A stretch of 64,000 nucleotides of DNA from Streptomyces sp. WM4235 (GTDB lineage Bacteria; Actinomycetota; Actinomycetes; Streptomycetales; Streptomycetaceae). The notes beneath the pieces were generated by a model. It did no database searches, was not told the origin of the DNA, and worked only from the letters and a program-made list of their open reading frames with translations. How positions within the stretch are numbered: the first letter of the stretch is position 1; each line of letters begins with the position of its first letter. Made by a program: the position numbers and the translations under genes. Location of the stretch: assembly GCF_001279725.1 (NCBI RefSeq), contig NZ_LGDE01000101.1:1-64000 (forward strand), given 5' to 3'. Below, one piece after another: positions 9,972-18,910 of this stretch.

Positions 9972-10401
9972 CCGGCCCGCCGCCGGGGCCGTCCGTTCCG
10001 TCGGGCCCGACCTCCAGCCAGACGCACTTCCCGTCCGGGCCCGGTCGGGAACCCCAGGACCGGGCGAGCCGTTCCACGATCAGCATCCCGTGCCCACCGG
10101 GCCGCCCGGGTGCCGCCGAGCCCGCCGGCACCGGGACCGGCGGGGCCGGATTGCCGTCGGTCACCTCTATCCGCAGCCGCTCAGGCGTGCGGTCGAGGAC
10201 GAGCACGCCCGGCCCTCCACCGTGCAAACAGGCGTTCGAGACGACCTCGGACACCAGGAGCAGTACGTCATCGGTCGCCTCCTGCGGCCACCGCCAGGTG
10301 TCGAGCGCCATGCGGGTGAAGTCCCGGCTGCGCGTGACCGGGTTCCGGGCGCCCGCCAGCTCCAGGAGCCAGGTCCGGTCGGACGACCCACGCTGCTCCA
10401 T
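9955..10401 (-). CDS. RsbW-like ATP-binding protein (anti-sigma kinase type)
   Basis: 148 residues of the HATPase_c_2 fold common in Streptomyces: VSEVVSNACLHGGGPGVLVL carries the N-box (E, N, H) and GGHGMLIVERLARSWG the G-box, followed by KCVWLEV. Such proteins bind ATP and act as anti-sigma or anti-anti-sigma kinases. Start ATG 10401. It lies 77 bp downstream of a STAS protein on the same strand, its likely partner. The C-terminus is Gly/Pro rich. Confidence 0.8.
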   Translation of the reverse strand: MEQRGSSDRTWLLELAGARNPVTRSRDFTRMALDTWRWPQEATDDVLLLVSEVVSNACLHGGGPGVLVLDRTPERLRIEVTDGNPAPPVPVPAGSAAPGRPGGHGMLIVERLARSWGSRPGPDGKCVWLEVGPDGTDGPGGGPVSPAG

Positions 10402-10478
10402 GGCGCTCAGACTCCTCGTGTCCGTGTCTCTGTTCCTGTGCGAACCGTCGGGCGTCCGGCCCGTCGGGTGTCGACGGC

Positions 10479-10844
10479 CTAGCCGGGCTGTCGACCGCTG
10501 AGCGCCTGTTCCACGTCGGCGTGTACGGGGAAGACCCCGTCCGCGCCGGTGATGCGGAACATCCGTGCGACGGGTCCGGTCAGGCCCGCCAGCTCCAGGG
10601 TGCCCTCGGCCTCCTGGGCCGTGATCCTGCTGTGCAGCAGGACGTTCAGACCGGTGGAATCGCAGAACTCCAGCTTCGAGAGATCCACCAGCAGGCGGAC
10701 GCCCGGGGTGATCGCCGCGTCGAGGGCATCCCGCAGGGGCTGGGCCGTGTCGTGGTCCAGCTCCCCGGTGAGAGCCAGGATCACAGCGCCGTCCGTGGCC
10801 CGCTCCGCCACGGTGAACCGCTCTTTCTCCACTCCCGGCACCAT
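10479..10844 (-). CDS. STAS-domain anti-sigma factor antagonist
   Basis: 121 residues with the SpoIIAA/RsbV pattern: LTGELDHDTAQPLRDALD, then VDLSKLEFCDSTGLNVLL, where Ser (CDSTG) is the residue phosphorylated by a partner kinase. The downstream RsbW-like gene is the obvious candidate kinase. Together they would form a partner-switching module in the cytoplasm; no sigma factor gene is next to them, so the target is in trans. Confidence 0.85.
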   Translation of the reverse strand: MVPGVEKERFTVAERATDGAVILALTGELDHDTAQPLRDALDAAITPGVRLLVDLSKLEFCDSTGLNVLLHSRITAQEAEGTLELAGLTGPVARMFRITGADGVFPVHADVEQALSGRQPG

Positions 10845-11125
10845 CCGCCATCATCCTTCCGTCCCGCTGCCGATGCGCCTGCCCCGATACCGCCGGGATA
10901 CGCGCCAAGGCATGAAGTCTGTCGGACCGGGCGGGCACATCCCCGCAACCGGTCGGGAACCACACCGTACGCGGAGGAGGACACCGCCCCGTCGGCGCCC
11001 GTGCCGCCCGGCCGGCACGCCCCCGCCCCACCCGAACGGCCGCCCGGGTCAGAGCACTTGACCGGGCGCGGAGCGAGAGGCGCAAGGAGTGCGGCGGACC
11101 GGGGACGGCCGGCGGAGAACGAAAG
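10845..11125. other. Intergenic region, no gene supported
   Basis: About 280 bp between the STAS gene and the tRNA terminator. It should hold the promoter of the STAS/kinase operon (minus strand). Open frames here are compositional and have no ribosome-binding sites or recognizable domains. Confidence 0.5.
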
Positions 11126-11159
11126 AGAGGCCGTATCGGATGAATCCGATACGGCCTCT
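11126..11159 (-). terminator. tRNA-Pro terminator hairpin
   Basis: Perfect 16-bp stem AGAGGCCGTATCGGAT (11126-11141) / ATCCGATACGGCCTCT (11144-11159), 20 bp beyond the 3' end of the tRNA gene. It would also stop transcription of the opposite strand. Confidence 0.8.
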
Positions 11160-11178
11160 GCTTCACGACTCTGTCGAG

Positions 11179-11252
<74 letters not shown>

Positions 11253-11368
11253 TTCTGCTTTGCGCCTTCCACCTGGGGTTTCCCCCTCGTGGCCGGGCAC
11301 ATGCAGAACATTACCCCACGCCGAGGGGTACGCGTGCACCGGTGATCGGCGGGAGAGAGGATGTCCGG

Positions 11369-11860
11369 GTGAACGCACGGGATCGGGATGGCGAGGGGCG
11401 GGCGCGGAGCGCGCGGCCGCGGGACGGACTCGGACGGCCGTTGCCGTACGGGACGCCGGGTGTCGGGCGGCAGCCCGAGGGGGTGGTGCGGACGCCCGCC
11501 GCGACGGTCGCGGAGGCGCAGCGGCTGCTGGACGCGGGGATGCCCTTCCACGCGCACGAGGTGTTCGAGGACGCCTGGAAGTCGGGTCCGCCGGCGGAGG
11601 CGGCGTTGTGGCGGGGCCTCGCCCAGTTGGCGGTGGGGCTCACGCACGCGGCGCGGGGGAACGCCACCGGCGGGGCCCGGTTGTTGCGGCGCGGCGCGGA
11701 CGTCCTGGCCGGGCTGGACGCGCCGTACGGGATCGACCTGCCGGGGCTGGTGGGGTGGGCGCGGGCGCTGGCCGGCCGGGTCGAGGGCGGCGCGGTGGTG
11801 GACGCGGCGGCCGAGGCACCCCGGCTCGCCGCGACCCCGGACGGACCGCCGGCGGCCTGA
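11369..11860 (+). CDS. DUF309 domain-containing protein
   Basis: 163 residues from GTG 11369, chosen for the GGGAGAGAGG upstream (11351-11360). The core LLDAGMPFHAHEVFEDAWKSGPPAEAALWRGLAQLAVG (quoted only to identify the family; key residues H-x-H-E-x-x-E and W) is the DUF309 signature of small helical proteins thought to bind metal or act in thiol metabolism. N- and C-termini are low complexity. Its biochemical role is not established. It is convergent with a VOC gene. Confidence 0.75.
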   Translation: MNARDRDGEGRARSARPRDGLGRPLPYGTPGVGRQPEGVVRTPAATVAEAQRLLDAGMPFHAHEVFEDAWKSGPPAEAALWRGLAQLAVGLTHAARGNATGGARLLRRGADVLAGLDAPYGIDLPGLVGWARALAGRVEGGAVVDAAAEAPRLAATPDGPPAA

Positions 11861-11878
11861 CCGTCCCGTGCCCGACCG

Positions 11879-12268
11879 CTACGCCGGCTGGAGCAGGTCC
11901 CAGCGGTTGCCGTACAGGTCCTCGAAGACCGCGACGGAGCCGTACGTCTCGTGGCGCGGTTCCTCCAGGAAGCGGACCCCCTCGGCGGTCATCCGGGCGT
12001 GGTCGCCCGCGAAGTCGTCGGTGTGGAGGAAGAACCCGACGCGTCCGCCGGTCTGGTCGCCGACCCGGGAACGCTGGGCCTCGTCCTTGGCGCGGGCGAG
12101 CAGCAGGGCCGCTTCGGTGGCGCCGCGCGGGCGGACCACGACCCAGCGGGAGCCGTCCGGTCGGGCGGTGTCCTCGACGAGGGTGAAGCCGAGGGCGCGG
12201 GTGTAGAAGTCGATGGCCTCGTCGTAGTCGTGGACGACGAGGGCGGTGAGGGCGATGTGTGCGGACAT
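11879..12268 (-). CDS. VOC family protein (glyoxalase-like)
   Basis: 129 residues: IALTALVVHDYDEAIDFYTR at the start and RHETYGSVAVFEDLYGNRWDLLQ at the end show the two halves of a vicinal-oxygen-chelate fold, including the DLYGN-x-W-D-L segment with a metal-ligand position. Probably a dimer. It stops 18 bp after the convergent DUF309 gene and begins just before the lutC end, so it may be co-transcribed with lut genes as the last cistron. Confidence 0.8.
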   Translation of the reverse strand: MSAHIALTALVVHDYDEAIDFYTRALGFTLVEDTARPDGSRWVVVRPRGATEAALLLARAKDEAQRSRVGDQTGGRVGFFLHTDDFAGDHARMTAEGVRFLEEPRHETYGSVAVFEDLYGNRWDLLQPA

Positions 12269-12273
12269 GGGTC

Positions 12274-12906
12274 CTATTGTGCGGAGCCGCCGAGCAGGAC
12301 GACCTCCAGGGTCCGGGGGCCGTGTACGCCCTCCACCCGGTCGAGCTCGATGTCGCTGGTCGCCGAGGGCCCGGAGATCCAGGTCAGCGGGCGGGTGGGG
12401 TCCAGCCGGTCCAGGGCCTGCGGGATCGAGTCCACCAGTCGGTCGGGGATCCGCACGACGCAGACGTGGTGGTCGGGGATCAGGGTGATCCGACGCCGGC
12501 CCTGCTCGGGGCCTGCGTCGAGGACGAGGGTGCCGGTCTCCGCGACGGCCAGGGCGCAGCCGGTCACGACGCTGTCCACGCCGTCGAGTTCGAGGGGGGT
12601 GGACGCGGCCAGGTCGTGGACGAGGGTCACGTCGGCGTCGGCGAGCCAGTGCGGGGGCAGGTCGGGCGGCACGAGCACGGTGGCGGAGCCCCGTCGGGCG
12701 AGGAGTCGCGCCAGGAGCGGCGGCAGGTCGTCCTCGTCGGCGCGGTGGACCGTCGCCCGGTACTCGGTGAGGTGGGCGGCGAGCAGGTCGGCGCTCTGCT
12801 CGGGGGTGCGGGCGCCGTGTTCGCGGAGGTAGTCCCGGGGAACTTCCGTGTCGGGGCCGTCGACGGCTCGTCGGATGCGGCCCAGGATGAGGTCCCTGGT
12901 GCTCAT
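12274..12906 (-). CDS. lutC: Lactate utilization protein C (LutC/YkgG)
   Basis: 210 residues, start ATG 12906 overlapping the lutB stop (ATGA). Contains the LUD domain pattern: SVVTGCALAVAETGTLVLDAGPEQGRR and PDHHVCVVRIPDRLVDSIPQAL. In Bacillus and other bacteria LutABC oxidises L-lactate to pyruvate in an iron-sulfur-dependent way; LutC is the small LUD subunit. Tight coupling with lutB and lutA indicates a three-gene operon. No GntR-type LutR gene is adjacent. Confidence 0.9.
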   Translation of the reverse strand: MSTRDLILGRIRRAVDGPDTEVPRDYLREHGARTPEQSADLLAAHLTEYRATVHRADEDDLPPLLARLLARRGSATVLVPPDLPPHWLADADVTLVHDLAASTPLELDGVDSVVTGCALAVAETGTLVLDAGPEQGRRRITLIPDHHVCVVRIPDRLVDSIPQALDRLDPTRPLTWISGPSATSDIELDRVEGVHGPRTLEVVLLGGSAQ

Positions 12907-14384
12907 CGGTGTTCCTCTCCCCGGTCGCCGCGTTCCCGGGTCCACCAGTCGCGGAACGATTCGGCGGGCGGGCGTGGCAGCTCGCGGCTGTCGGTCCAGG
13001 CCCGGCCGGGCCCGGGCAGTCGGCGCGGTCGCAGGCGGCGGGCGCGGGACAGCAGCCGCTCCCCCGCGCGGAGGGCGCCCGGGCGGTCGAGGAGGAGGCG
13101 GGCGGCCCGCATGGCGGCGCGTTCGGCGGTGTGGCCGCGGGCGGGACGGATGCGTACGCGGATGCCCTCGCGGGTGACGGGGCCGCCTTGGGCGACGCGT
13201 TCGCGGAGGTGGACGAGGACCTCGGGGATGTCGATGGCGACGGGGCAGACCTCGTAGCAGGCGCCGCACAGGGTGGAGGCGTAGGGCAGCGAGGCGTCGA
13301 TCTCGCTTGCGGTGCCGCGCAGTTGGGGGCTGAGGATGGCGCCGATCGGGCCGGGGTAGACGGATCCGTAGGCGTGGCCGCCGGCGCGTTCGTAGACGGG
13401 GCAGACGTTCAGGCAGGCGGAGCAGCGGATGCAGCGCAGGGCCTGGCGGCCGACGGCGTCGGCGAGGGTGTCGGTGCGGCCGTTGTCGAGGAGGACGAGG
13501 TGGAAGGCGGTGGGGCCGTCGCCGTCAGTGGTGCCGGTCCACATGGTGGTGTAGGGGTTCATCCGCTCGGCCGTGGAGGAGCGCGGCAGCGTCTGGAGGA
13601 AGATCTCCAGGTCCCGGAAGGTCGGCACCACCTTCTCGATGCCCACGACCGAGATGAGGGTGTCGGGAAGGGTCAGGCACATCCGGCCGTTGCCCTCGGA
13701 CTCGAGGACGACCATGGTGCCGGTCTCGGCGACCATGAAGTTGGCCCCGGACACGGCGACTTTGGCGCGCAGGAACTTCTCCCGCAGGTGCAGGCGGGCC
13801 GCTTCGGCGAGTTCGCGCGGGTCGTCGCCGAGACCGTCCGGTGCGGGTCTGCCCCAACTCGCCATCTCCGTGCGGAAGATGTCCCGGATCTCGGCCCGGT
13901 TGCGGTGGATGGCGGGGACCAGGATGTGCGAGGGCCGGTCGTGGCCGAGTTGCACGATGAGTTCGGCCAGGTCGGTTTCGTACGCGGCGATCCCGGCCGC
14001 CTCCAGGGCCTCGTTGAGGCCGATCTCCTGGGTGGCCATCGACTTGACCTTGACCACCTCGCGCTCGCCGGTGGCCAGGACCAGTGCCGTGACGATCCGG
14101 TTGGCCTCGTCCGCGTCGGCGGCCCAGTGGACGGTGCCGCCGGCCGCCGTGACGGACTCCTCCAACTCCAGCAGGTAGCGGTCGAGGTGGCGGAGCGTGT
14201 GGTCCTTGACCGCCTTGCCGGCCTCGCGGAGCCGATCCCAGTCCGCCAACTCCGCGACGGCGCGGGCCCGTTTGTCGCGGATGGTGTGCGTGGCGTGCCG
14301 GAGGTTGGCGCGCAGCACCTCGTCGTGCACGCCGTCGCGCGCCGCGGTGGGGAAGGCGGGCATGCCGAGCGGGATGGCGGTCAT
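12903..14384 (-). CDS. lutB: Lactate utilization iron-sulfur protein B (LutB)
   Basis: 493 residues. An N-terminal LUD domain (KVKSMATQEIGLNEALEAAG; TGTMVVLESEGNGRMCLTLPD in part) is followed by two [4Fe-4S] ferredoxin motifs, CIRCSACLNVCP and CGACYEVCP, around residues 330 and 385, and a C-terminal LUD-associated tail. It overlaps lutA and lutC by 4 bp on either side. Acts as the electron-carrying subunit of the cytoplasmic/peripheral lactate oxidase complex. Confidence 0.92.
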   Translation of the reverse strand: MTAIPLGMPAFPTAARDGVHDEVLRANLRHATHTIRDKRARAVAELADWDRLREAGKAVKDHTLRHLDRYLLELEESVTAAGGTVHWAADADEANRIVTALVLATGEREVVKVKSMATQEIGLNEALEAAGIAAYETDLAELIVQLGHDRPSHILVPAIHRNRAEIRDIFRTEMASWGRPAPDGLGDDPRELAEAARLHLREKFLRAKVAVSGANFMVAETGTMVVLESEGNGRMCLTLPDTLISVVGIEKVVPTFRDLEIFLQTLPRSSTAERMNPYTTMWTGTTDGDGPTAFHLVLLDNGRTDTLADAVGRQALRCIRCSACLNVCPVYERAGGHAYGSVYPGPIGAILSPQLRGTASEIDASLPYASTLCGACYEVCPVAIDIPEVLVHLRERVAQGGPVTREGIRVRIRPARGHTAERAAMRAARLLLDRPGALRAGERLLSRARRLRPRRLPGPGRAWTDSRELPRPPAESFRDWWTRERGDRGEEHR

Positions 14385-15136
14385 CGCAGGGGGTCCTCCT
14401 CGGTCGCGGCGAGGATCTCCGCGAGGTGCAGGGCGCGCGGCGGGACGTCACGGCGGCGGAGCATCCCGTCGAGGTGGGCGAGGCAGGAGTTGTCGGCGCC
14501 GCACAGCACCTCGGCGCCGGTGGAGGCGGCGCTGCGGATCTTGTCGGCGCCCATCGCGGCGGACACGTCCGGGTTCTTGACGGCGAAGGTGCCGCCGAAG
14601 CCGCAGCATTCCTCGGCCCCGGGGAGTTCGACCAGGTCCAGGCCCTTGACGGCGGCCAGCAGCCGCCGGGGGCGGTCCCCGAGGCCGAGGATCCGCAGGC
14701 CGTGGCAGGAGGGGTGGTAGGTGACGGTGTGCGGGAAGTACGCGCCGACGTCCACCACGCCGAGGACGTCGATCAGGAACTCGGTCAGCTCGTACACGCG
14801 GGGTGCGAGGTCGTCGGCGAGCCGGGCCAGTTCCGGGCCGCGTCCCTCGTCCCGTGCCCTGCGGCCGATCCGGGGGTAGTGCTCGCGGATCATGGCGGCG
14901 CAGGAAGCGGAGGGGGTGACCACGTGGGTGTGGCCCGCGAAGGCTTCGGCGGTGCGCCGCATCAGCGGTTCGCTCTCGTGGCGGTAGCCGGTGTTGTACT
15001 GCGGTTGTCCGCAGCAGCTCTGGGCGGCGGGGAAGTCCACGTGGACGCCGAGCCGCTCCAGGAGGCGGACCACGGCGATGCCGGTTCGGGGGTACAGCGC
15101 GTCGTTGACGCAGGTGACGAACAGGGCGGCGCGCAT
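14381..15136 (-). CDS. lutA: Lactate utilization protein A (LutA), CCG-domain
   Basis: 251 residues from ATG 15136. Two cysteine-rich CCG domains are visible: SCCGQPQYNTG in the first half and EECCGFGGTFAVKNPDVS in the second, each with its upstream Cys (VTCVND; SCHG). These bind iron-sulfur clusters in the GlcF/HdrB/LutA family. First gene of lutABC. The start is only 18 bp from the divergent cobF start; TATTCT lies 7 bp before the ATG, so a leaderless lutA mRNA is likely. Confidence 0.92.
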   Translation of the reverse strand: MRAALFVTCVNDALYPRTGIAVVRLLERLGVHVDFPAAQSCCGQPQYNTGYRHESEPLMRRTAEAFAGHTHVVTPSASCAAMIREHYPRIGRRARDEGRGPELARLADDLAPRVYELTEFLIDVLGVVDVGAYFPHTVTYHPSCHGLRILGLGDRPRRLLAAVKGLDLVELPGAEECCGFGGTFAVKNPDVSAAMGADKIRSAASTGAEVLCGADNSCLAHLDGMLRRRDVPPRALHLAEILAATEEDPLR

Positions 15137-15154
15137 GACGGGCAGAATAGCCGG
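15137..15154. promoter_or_regulatory. 18-bp divergent lutA/cobF promoter zone
   Basis: The space between the two start codons can hold only overlapping -10 elements (TATTCT on minus, CAGAAT on plus at 15143-15148), each 6-7 bp from its start codon. Both mRNAs would be leaderless and their -35 regions would lie inside the opposite coding sequence. Promoter strength cannot be judged. Confidence 0.4.
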
Positions 15155-15907
15155 GTGAAGAAGTTCTACGTGATCGGCATCGGCGCGGGCGACCCGGACC
15201 ACCTGACCCTCCAGGCGGTCAAGGCGATCGGCGCTTCGGACGCATTCCTCATCCTGGAGAAGGGCGAGGAGAAGTCGGACCTGACCGGGCTCCGGCGGGC
15301 GATGTTGGACGAGTACGCCCGGCCCGGCCACCGGCTGGTGGAGGGGCGTGACCCGGACCGGGACCGCACGCCGGCGCAGTACGCCCCGACCGTGGACGGC
15401 TGGCGCAGCGCCCGGGCGGAGATCTTCGAGCGGTTCATCGCCGAGGACCTGGCGGACGGCGAGACCGGGGCGTTCCTGGTGTGGGGCGACCCCTCGTTGT
15501 ACGACTCGACGCTCGCGATCCTCGACGAGGTGCTGGAGAAGGGTCGGGTCGCCTTCGACCACGAGGTGGTCCCCGGCATCAGCAGCATCTCCTCCCTGCT
15601 CGCCCGGCACCGGACCACCTTGAACCGGGTGGGGCGCCCGGTGCAGATCACCACCGGGCGGCGGCTCGCGGAGGGCTGGCCGCAGGACGTGGACGACGTG
15701 GTGGTGATGTTGGACGCGCGGCACGCCTTCACGGCCCACCTCGACCAGGACCTCTACATCCATTGGGGCGCCTACGTCGGCACGCCCGACGAGATCCTGG
15801 TCTCGGGGAAGCTGGCGGAGGTGGCCGGGCGGATCGAGGAGCTGCGGACCGAGGCCCGCGCCCGCAAGGGTTGGATCATGGACACGTACCTGCTCAGGCG
15901 CCCTTGA
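15155..15907 (+). CDS. cobF: Precorrin-6A synthase (deacetylating), CobF
   Basis: 250 residues from GTG 15155. VKKFYVIGIGAGDPDHLTLQAVKAI is the SAM-binding start of tetrapyrrole methylases, VWGDPSLYDSTLAILDE the second conserved strand and VVPGISSISSLLARH the third. Length and the motif GDPSLYDS match CobF, which methylates C-1 of precorrin-5 and releases acetate in the aerobic cobalamin pathway. It stands alone here, apart from other cob genes, and overlaps the convergent aminotransferase by 14 bp. Confidence 0.88.
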   Translation: MKKFYVIGIGAGDPDHLTLQAVKAIGASDAFLILEKGEEKSDLTGLRRAMLDEYARPGHRLVEGRDPDRDRTPAQYAPTVDGWRSARAEIFERFIAEDLADGETGAFLVWGDPSLYDSTLAILDEVLEKGRVAFDHEVVPGISSISSLLARHRTTLNRVGRPVQITTGRRLAEGWPQDVDDVVVMLDARHAFTAHLDQDLYIHWGAYVGTPDEILVSGKLAEVAGRIEELRTEARARKGWIMDTYLLRRP

Positions 15908-17042
15908 GGTAGTCGGGCAGGGCGGCGGCCAGGCGTTCGTACTCCTCGGGCCGGTTGTAGATCTGGCCGCAGACCCTGATGCCGCCGCCGCCCGGCCAGG
16001 GCCAGATCAGTACGCGTACGCGCAGCTCGGCGGCGATCCGTTCGCGCAGGGCGCGGGCGCTCTCCTGGGTTTCGGCGATGCCCGGCGGCAGGCGCAGGGC
16101 GCGCATGGCGAGCCCCTCGGTGTGCGGGAGCGGGGTGAGCCCGGGGAGCTCGGCGAGCAGGGCGGCGCCGTGGGCGGCGAGCGCGGCGTTGTGGGCCCGC
16201 ACCGCGGCCGCGTCGAGGTGTTCGAGGAGGTCCAGGCCCTCGGGTGCGGCCAGCCAGCCGGTGTAGTCGGCGGTGGCCCGGTTCTCGACGGAGCGGGGGA
16301 AGCCGTGCCGGTCCTCCCACGAGGGGACCAGGGCCCGGATCCGGGACCGGTGGCGCGGGGCGACGGCGAGGACGGCGCTGCCGGAGGGTGCGTACCCCCA
16401 CTTGTGCAGGTTCCCGAACCAGAAGTCGGCGCCGCCGGCCAGCGGGTCGGCGAGCATGCCGGGGGCGTGGGCGCCGTCGACGATGGTGGTGACGCCGCGG
16501 GCGGCGAGGTCGGCGAGGAGCGCGGGGCCGGCGATGAGCCGGGCGGTCGGCGAGCTGACGTGGTCGAGGACCGCCACCTTGGTGCGGGGGGTGAGTGCGG
16601 CGAGCACGGTCTCCCGTACGGCGTCCTCGTCGGGGAGGTACGGGTCGAGGGTGACCGTGGTGAGGGGTGCGCGGCGGGCCGCCGCCTCGACGACCGTGCC
16701 GTAGCCGTGGTCGGTGACCAGGATCTCGTCGCCGTCGGCGAGGGTGACGGCGTCGAGGGCGAGGTTCGCGCCCTCGGTGGCGTTGGCGATGAAGCCGATG
16801 CCGTCCGCTTCGGTGCCGAGGTGGGTGGCGACCCGGGCGCGGGCGTCGGCGATGCGTTCCGGCACGCCGATGAAGAACACGTCGGGGTCGTGGTGGACCT
16901 CTGCCTGGAGTGCGGCGTGCGCCTGCTGCACGGGGACCGGCACGGCTCCGAACGATCCGTGGTTGAGGTGCGCCACGTCGGGGTCGAGCCGGAACAGGGC
17001 GCGCCCGCCGGGGAACTCCGCCGGGCGTTTCGGCTCGGTCAC
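15894..17042 (-). CDS. Class-V aminotransferase (isopenicillin-N epimerase-like)
   Basis: 382 residues from GTG 17042, supported by GGAGG just upstream. PLP-fold type I: HLNHGSFGAVP at the N-terminus, TVVDGAHAPGM with the Asp/His that touch the cofactor, and FWFGNLHKWGYAPSGSAVL with the Schiff-base Lys. The sequence resembles isopenicillin-N epimerase/cysteine desulfurase-like proteins of actinomycetes. No beta-lactam genes are nearby, so the substrate is unknown. The open frame continues upstream across the GH71 gene but only as a compositional shadow. Confidence 0.85.
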   Translation of the reverse strand: MTEPKRPAEFPGGRALFRLDPDVAHLNHGSFGAVPVPVQQAHAALQAEVHHDPDVFFIGVPERIADARARVATHLGTEADGIGFIANATEGANLALDAVTLADGDEILVTDHGYGTVVEAAARRAPLTTVTLDPYLPDEDAVRETVLAALTPRTKVAVLDHVSSPTARLIAGPALLADLAARGVTTIVDGAHAPGMLADPLAGGADFWFGNLHKWGYAPSGSAVLAVAPRHRSRIRALVPSWEDRHGFPRSVENRATADYTGWLAAPEGLDLLEHLDAAAVRAHNAALAAHGAALLAELPGLTPLPHTEGLAMRALRLPPGIAETQESARALRERIAAELRVRVLIWPWPGGGGIRVCGQIYNRPEEYERLAAALPDYLKGA

Positions 17043-17206
17043 TGGGCCTCCGTGAGTGGGGTCGGCTGGTGTGCCGATCCTCTCCCGGGGCGGGTCCGGA
17101 CCGGAAGACCGCCCCGCGGTCGGAAGGCGCCCCCTGGCCGAAGACCGCCCCGCCGCCGGCGGATCGCGGCTCCGGCCCGCGCGCGTGGCGCAGGCCCCGG
17201 GCCGGG

Positions 17207-18910
17207 CTACTCCCGGCCGCTCGTCGCCGCGTAGTACTGGAGGTCCTGGACTTCCACCTTGTGGTCGGCCGGGTAGGGGAGTTCGACCTCCGTCACGGTC
17301 CGGTCGGCCCGCACCACCTCCGCCGAACTGACGCCCGTCTTCAGCGGCAGCAGTTCGGTGTGGAGTCCGGCCGGGGCCTCGTGGGAGTCCTTGGCGGCGC
17401 CGACGGTCGTACGGATCTTCGCCGACCCCGTCAGGAAGCTCAGCACCTCCACGGTGTCCCGGGGGGCCGCGCTGCCCCTGCGCAGCGACATCACCAGCGA
17501 CTGGTCGCCGGTCGGGTCGGCGGCGGCGAACTGGGTGCGGGCCGTGAGGTACAGGGTGTCGCGGACGATCCGCGGCCAACTGCCCGTCTTGAACCGGGTC
17601 AGGTAGTACGAGGTGAGGTCGAGGTAGGCGTACCCGTTGTGCAGGGACGGTGCGAACTGGCTGCCCTCGGAGTAGTCGTTCCAGGTGGTCAGCTGCACCC
17701 AGTCGGCGCCGTCGTCGATGGCGTGCGTCCATGTGGACCGGAGCGTGGCGGTGTTGCCGGCCTCGTCGTAGATGCCCTGGTTGGGGCGGGCGTCCTGGAC
17801 GGATACGGGCTGCATCCAGATCTTGCCCATCTCGTGGGCCCGGCGCGCGTCGCGCGTCGAGCTCTCCTGGCCGACGTAACTGCGGCTGCCCCATTCGGAG
17901 AAGCCGTGGCTGATCGGTGCGAAGGCCGCGCCGTTGGCGCCGAAGTCGAGGAAGAGGGGGACGAAGGCGGTGCGGATGCCGTGCTTCGACTTCAGGTTGT
18001 CGATCACCCGGGTCCACCAGGCGACGTTCTTGGCCTCGGCCTTGAAGGGCGACACGACGAGGCGCCCGTCGCCGAGCCGGTGGGCGGCCGGGCTCTTGCC
18101 GAGGGCGGCGAGGGCGTCGGCGAGTACGCCCGGGTCGTCGGTCTTCAGCGAGGTCATGTCCGGCATCAGCATGATCTTGAAGTCGGGGGCGACCGAACGG
18201 GCGGCCTCCATCAGGAGGTTGGAGCGCTCCCAGTTCTTGCCGGAGAGGGAGAGCATGTCGAGGGTGAATCCGTCGATGCCGGCGGCGCGGGCGGTGCGCA
18301 CCTCCTGCTGGAGGTTGGCGTACTCCCAGTTGCCGCCCTTGGGCGGGACGGGCAGCGGGCGGTCGCGCAGCAGGCCGCCGTAGCGCTCGTGCTTGCCGCT
18401 CTCCCCTTCGGGTTCGAGGTAGTTGCGGGTGTAGTAGTCGACGTCCGCGCTCGCGTTGTCGAGGGACAGCGGGTACGGGGTGAAGTAGTGGGCGAACACC
18501 AGCTTCTTGCCGGCGGAGCCCGAGCGCAGCGAGGCCGGTCGGGGCATGTCGAAGGGCAGGGCTCCCGCGGAGCGGGTGCCTCCGGTGTCCACCTGCCCCC
18601 GGGGGGTCGGCCGTTCGGACTCCGCGGGGGATCCGCTCGGGCTCGGTGTGGCCCCGGGCGTGCGGGACGCCTCGGGTGAGGGATCGCCGCCGGGGGCGAT
18701 GGTCCGGGGCGCGTCGATCTCGGGCGTCGCACGGTACTGGTGGGCGTCGGCGGTGAAGGGGTCCCAGGCGATGCCCGTCGCGGCGCAGACGCCGACGAGC
18801 AGGAAGGCCGACATCAGGAACGTCAGCAGCGGTCTGCGCCCCCGGAAGCGGGGACGGCGTCGGTGCGACGCGGGTCGTGGATCCCGCTCTGCCCGCCGGT
18901 CCGCTCTCAT
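17207..18910 (-). CDS. GH71-like endo-1,3-alpha-glucanase, secreted or membrane-anchored
   Basis: 567 residues from ATG 18910 (GGAGGGG upstream). An Arg-rich N-terminus precedes one hydrophobic segment LLTFLMSAFLLVGVCAATGIAW (key part of a signal/anchor), then a Pro/Ser/Thr linker of ~75 residues. The catalytic region starts KKLVFAHYFTPYPLSLDN and continues with DGFTLDMLSL, LMPDMTSL and LTTWNDYSEGS, typical of glycoside hydrolase family 71. It probably cleaves alpha-1,3-glucan (fungal wall or dental-type glucans) outside the cell. TTGACA (minus strand, 18975-18980) lies about 65 bp upstream. Confidence 0.8.
   Translation of the reverse strand: MRADRRAERDPRPASHRRRPRFRGRRPLLTFLMSAFLLVGVCAATGIAWDPFTADAHQYRATPEIDAPRTIAPGGDPSPEASRTPGATPSPSGSPAESERPTPRGQVDTGGTRSAGALPFDMPRPASLRSGSAGKKLVFAHYFTPYPLSLDNASADVDYYTRNYLEPEGESGKHERYGGLLRDRPLPVPPKGGNWEYANLQQEVRTARAAGIDGFTLDMLSLSGKNWERSNLLMEAARSVAPDFKIMLMPDMTSLKTDDPGVLADALAALGKSPAAHRLGDGRLVVSPFKAEAKNVAWWTRVIDNLKSKHGIRTAFVPLFLDFGANGAAFAPISHGFSEWGSRSYVGQESSTRDARRAHEMGKIWMQPVSVQDARPNQGIYDEAGNTATLRSTWTHAIDDGADWVQLTTWNDYSEGSQFAPSLHNGYAYLDLTSYYLTRFKTGSWPRIVRDTLYLTARTQFAAADPTGDQSLVMSLRRGSAAPRDTVEVLSFLTGSAKIRTTVGAAKDSHEAPAGLHTELLPLKTGVSSAEVVRADRTVTEVELPYPADHKVEVQDLQYYAATSGRE

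Noticed and set aside
15894..17042. Beta-lactam cluster suggested by the isopenicillin-N-epimerase-like gene
   Set aside because: No ACV synthetase, isopenicillin-N synthase or related genes are nearby; such aminotransferases are common outside clusters.
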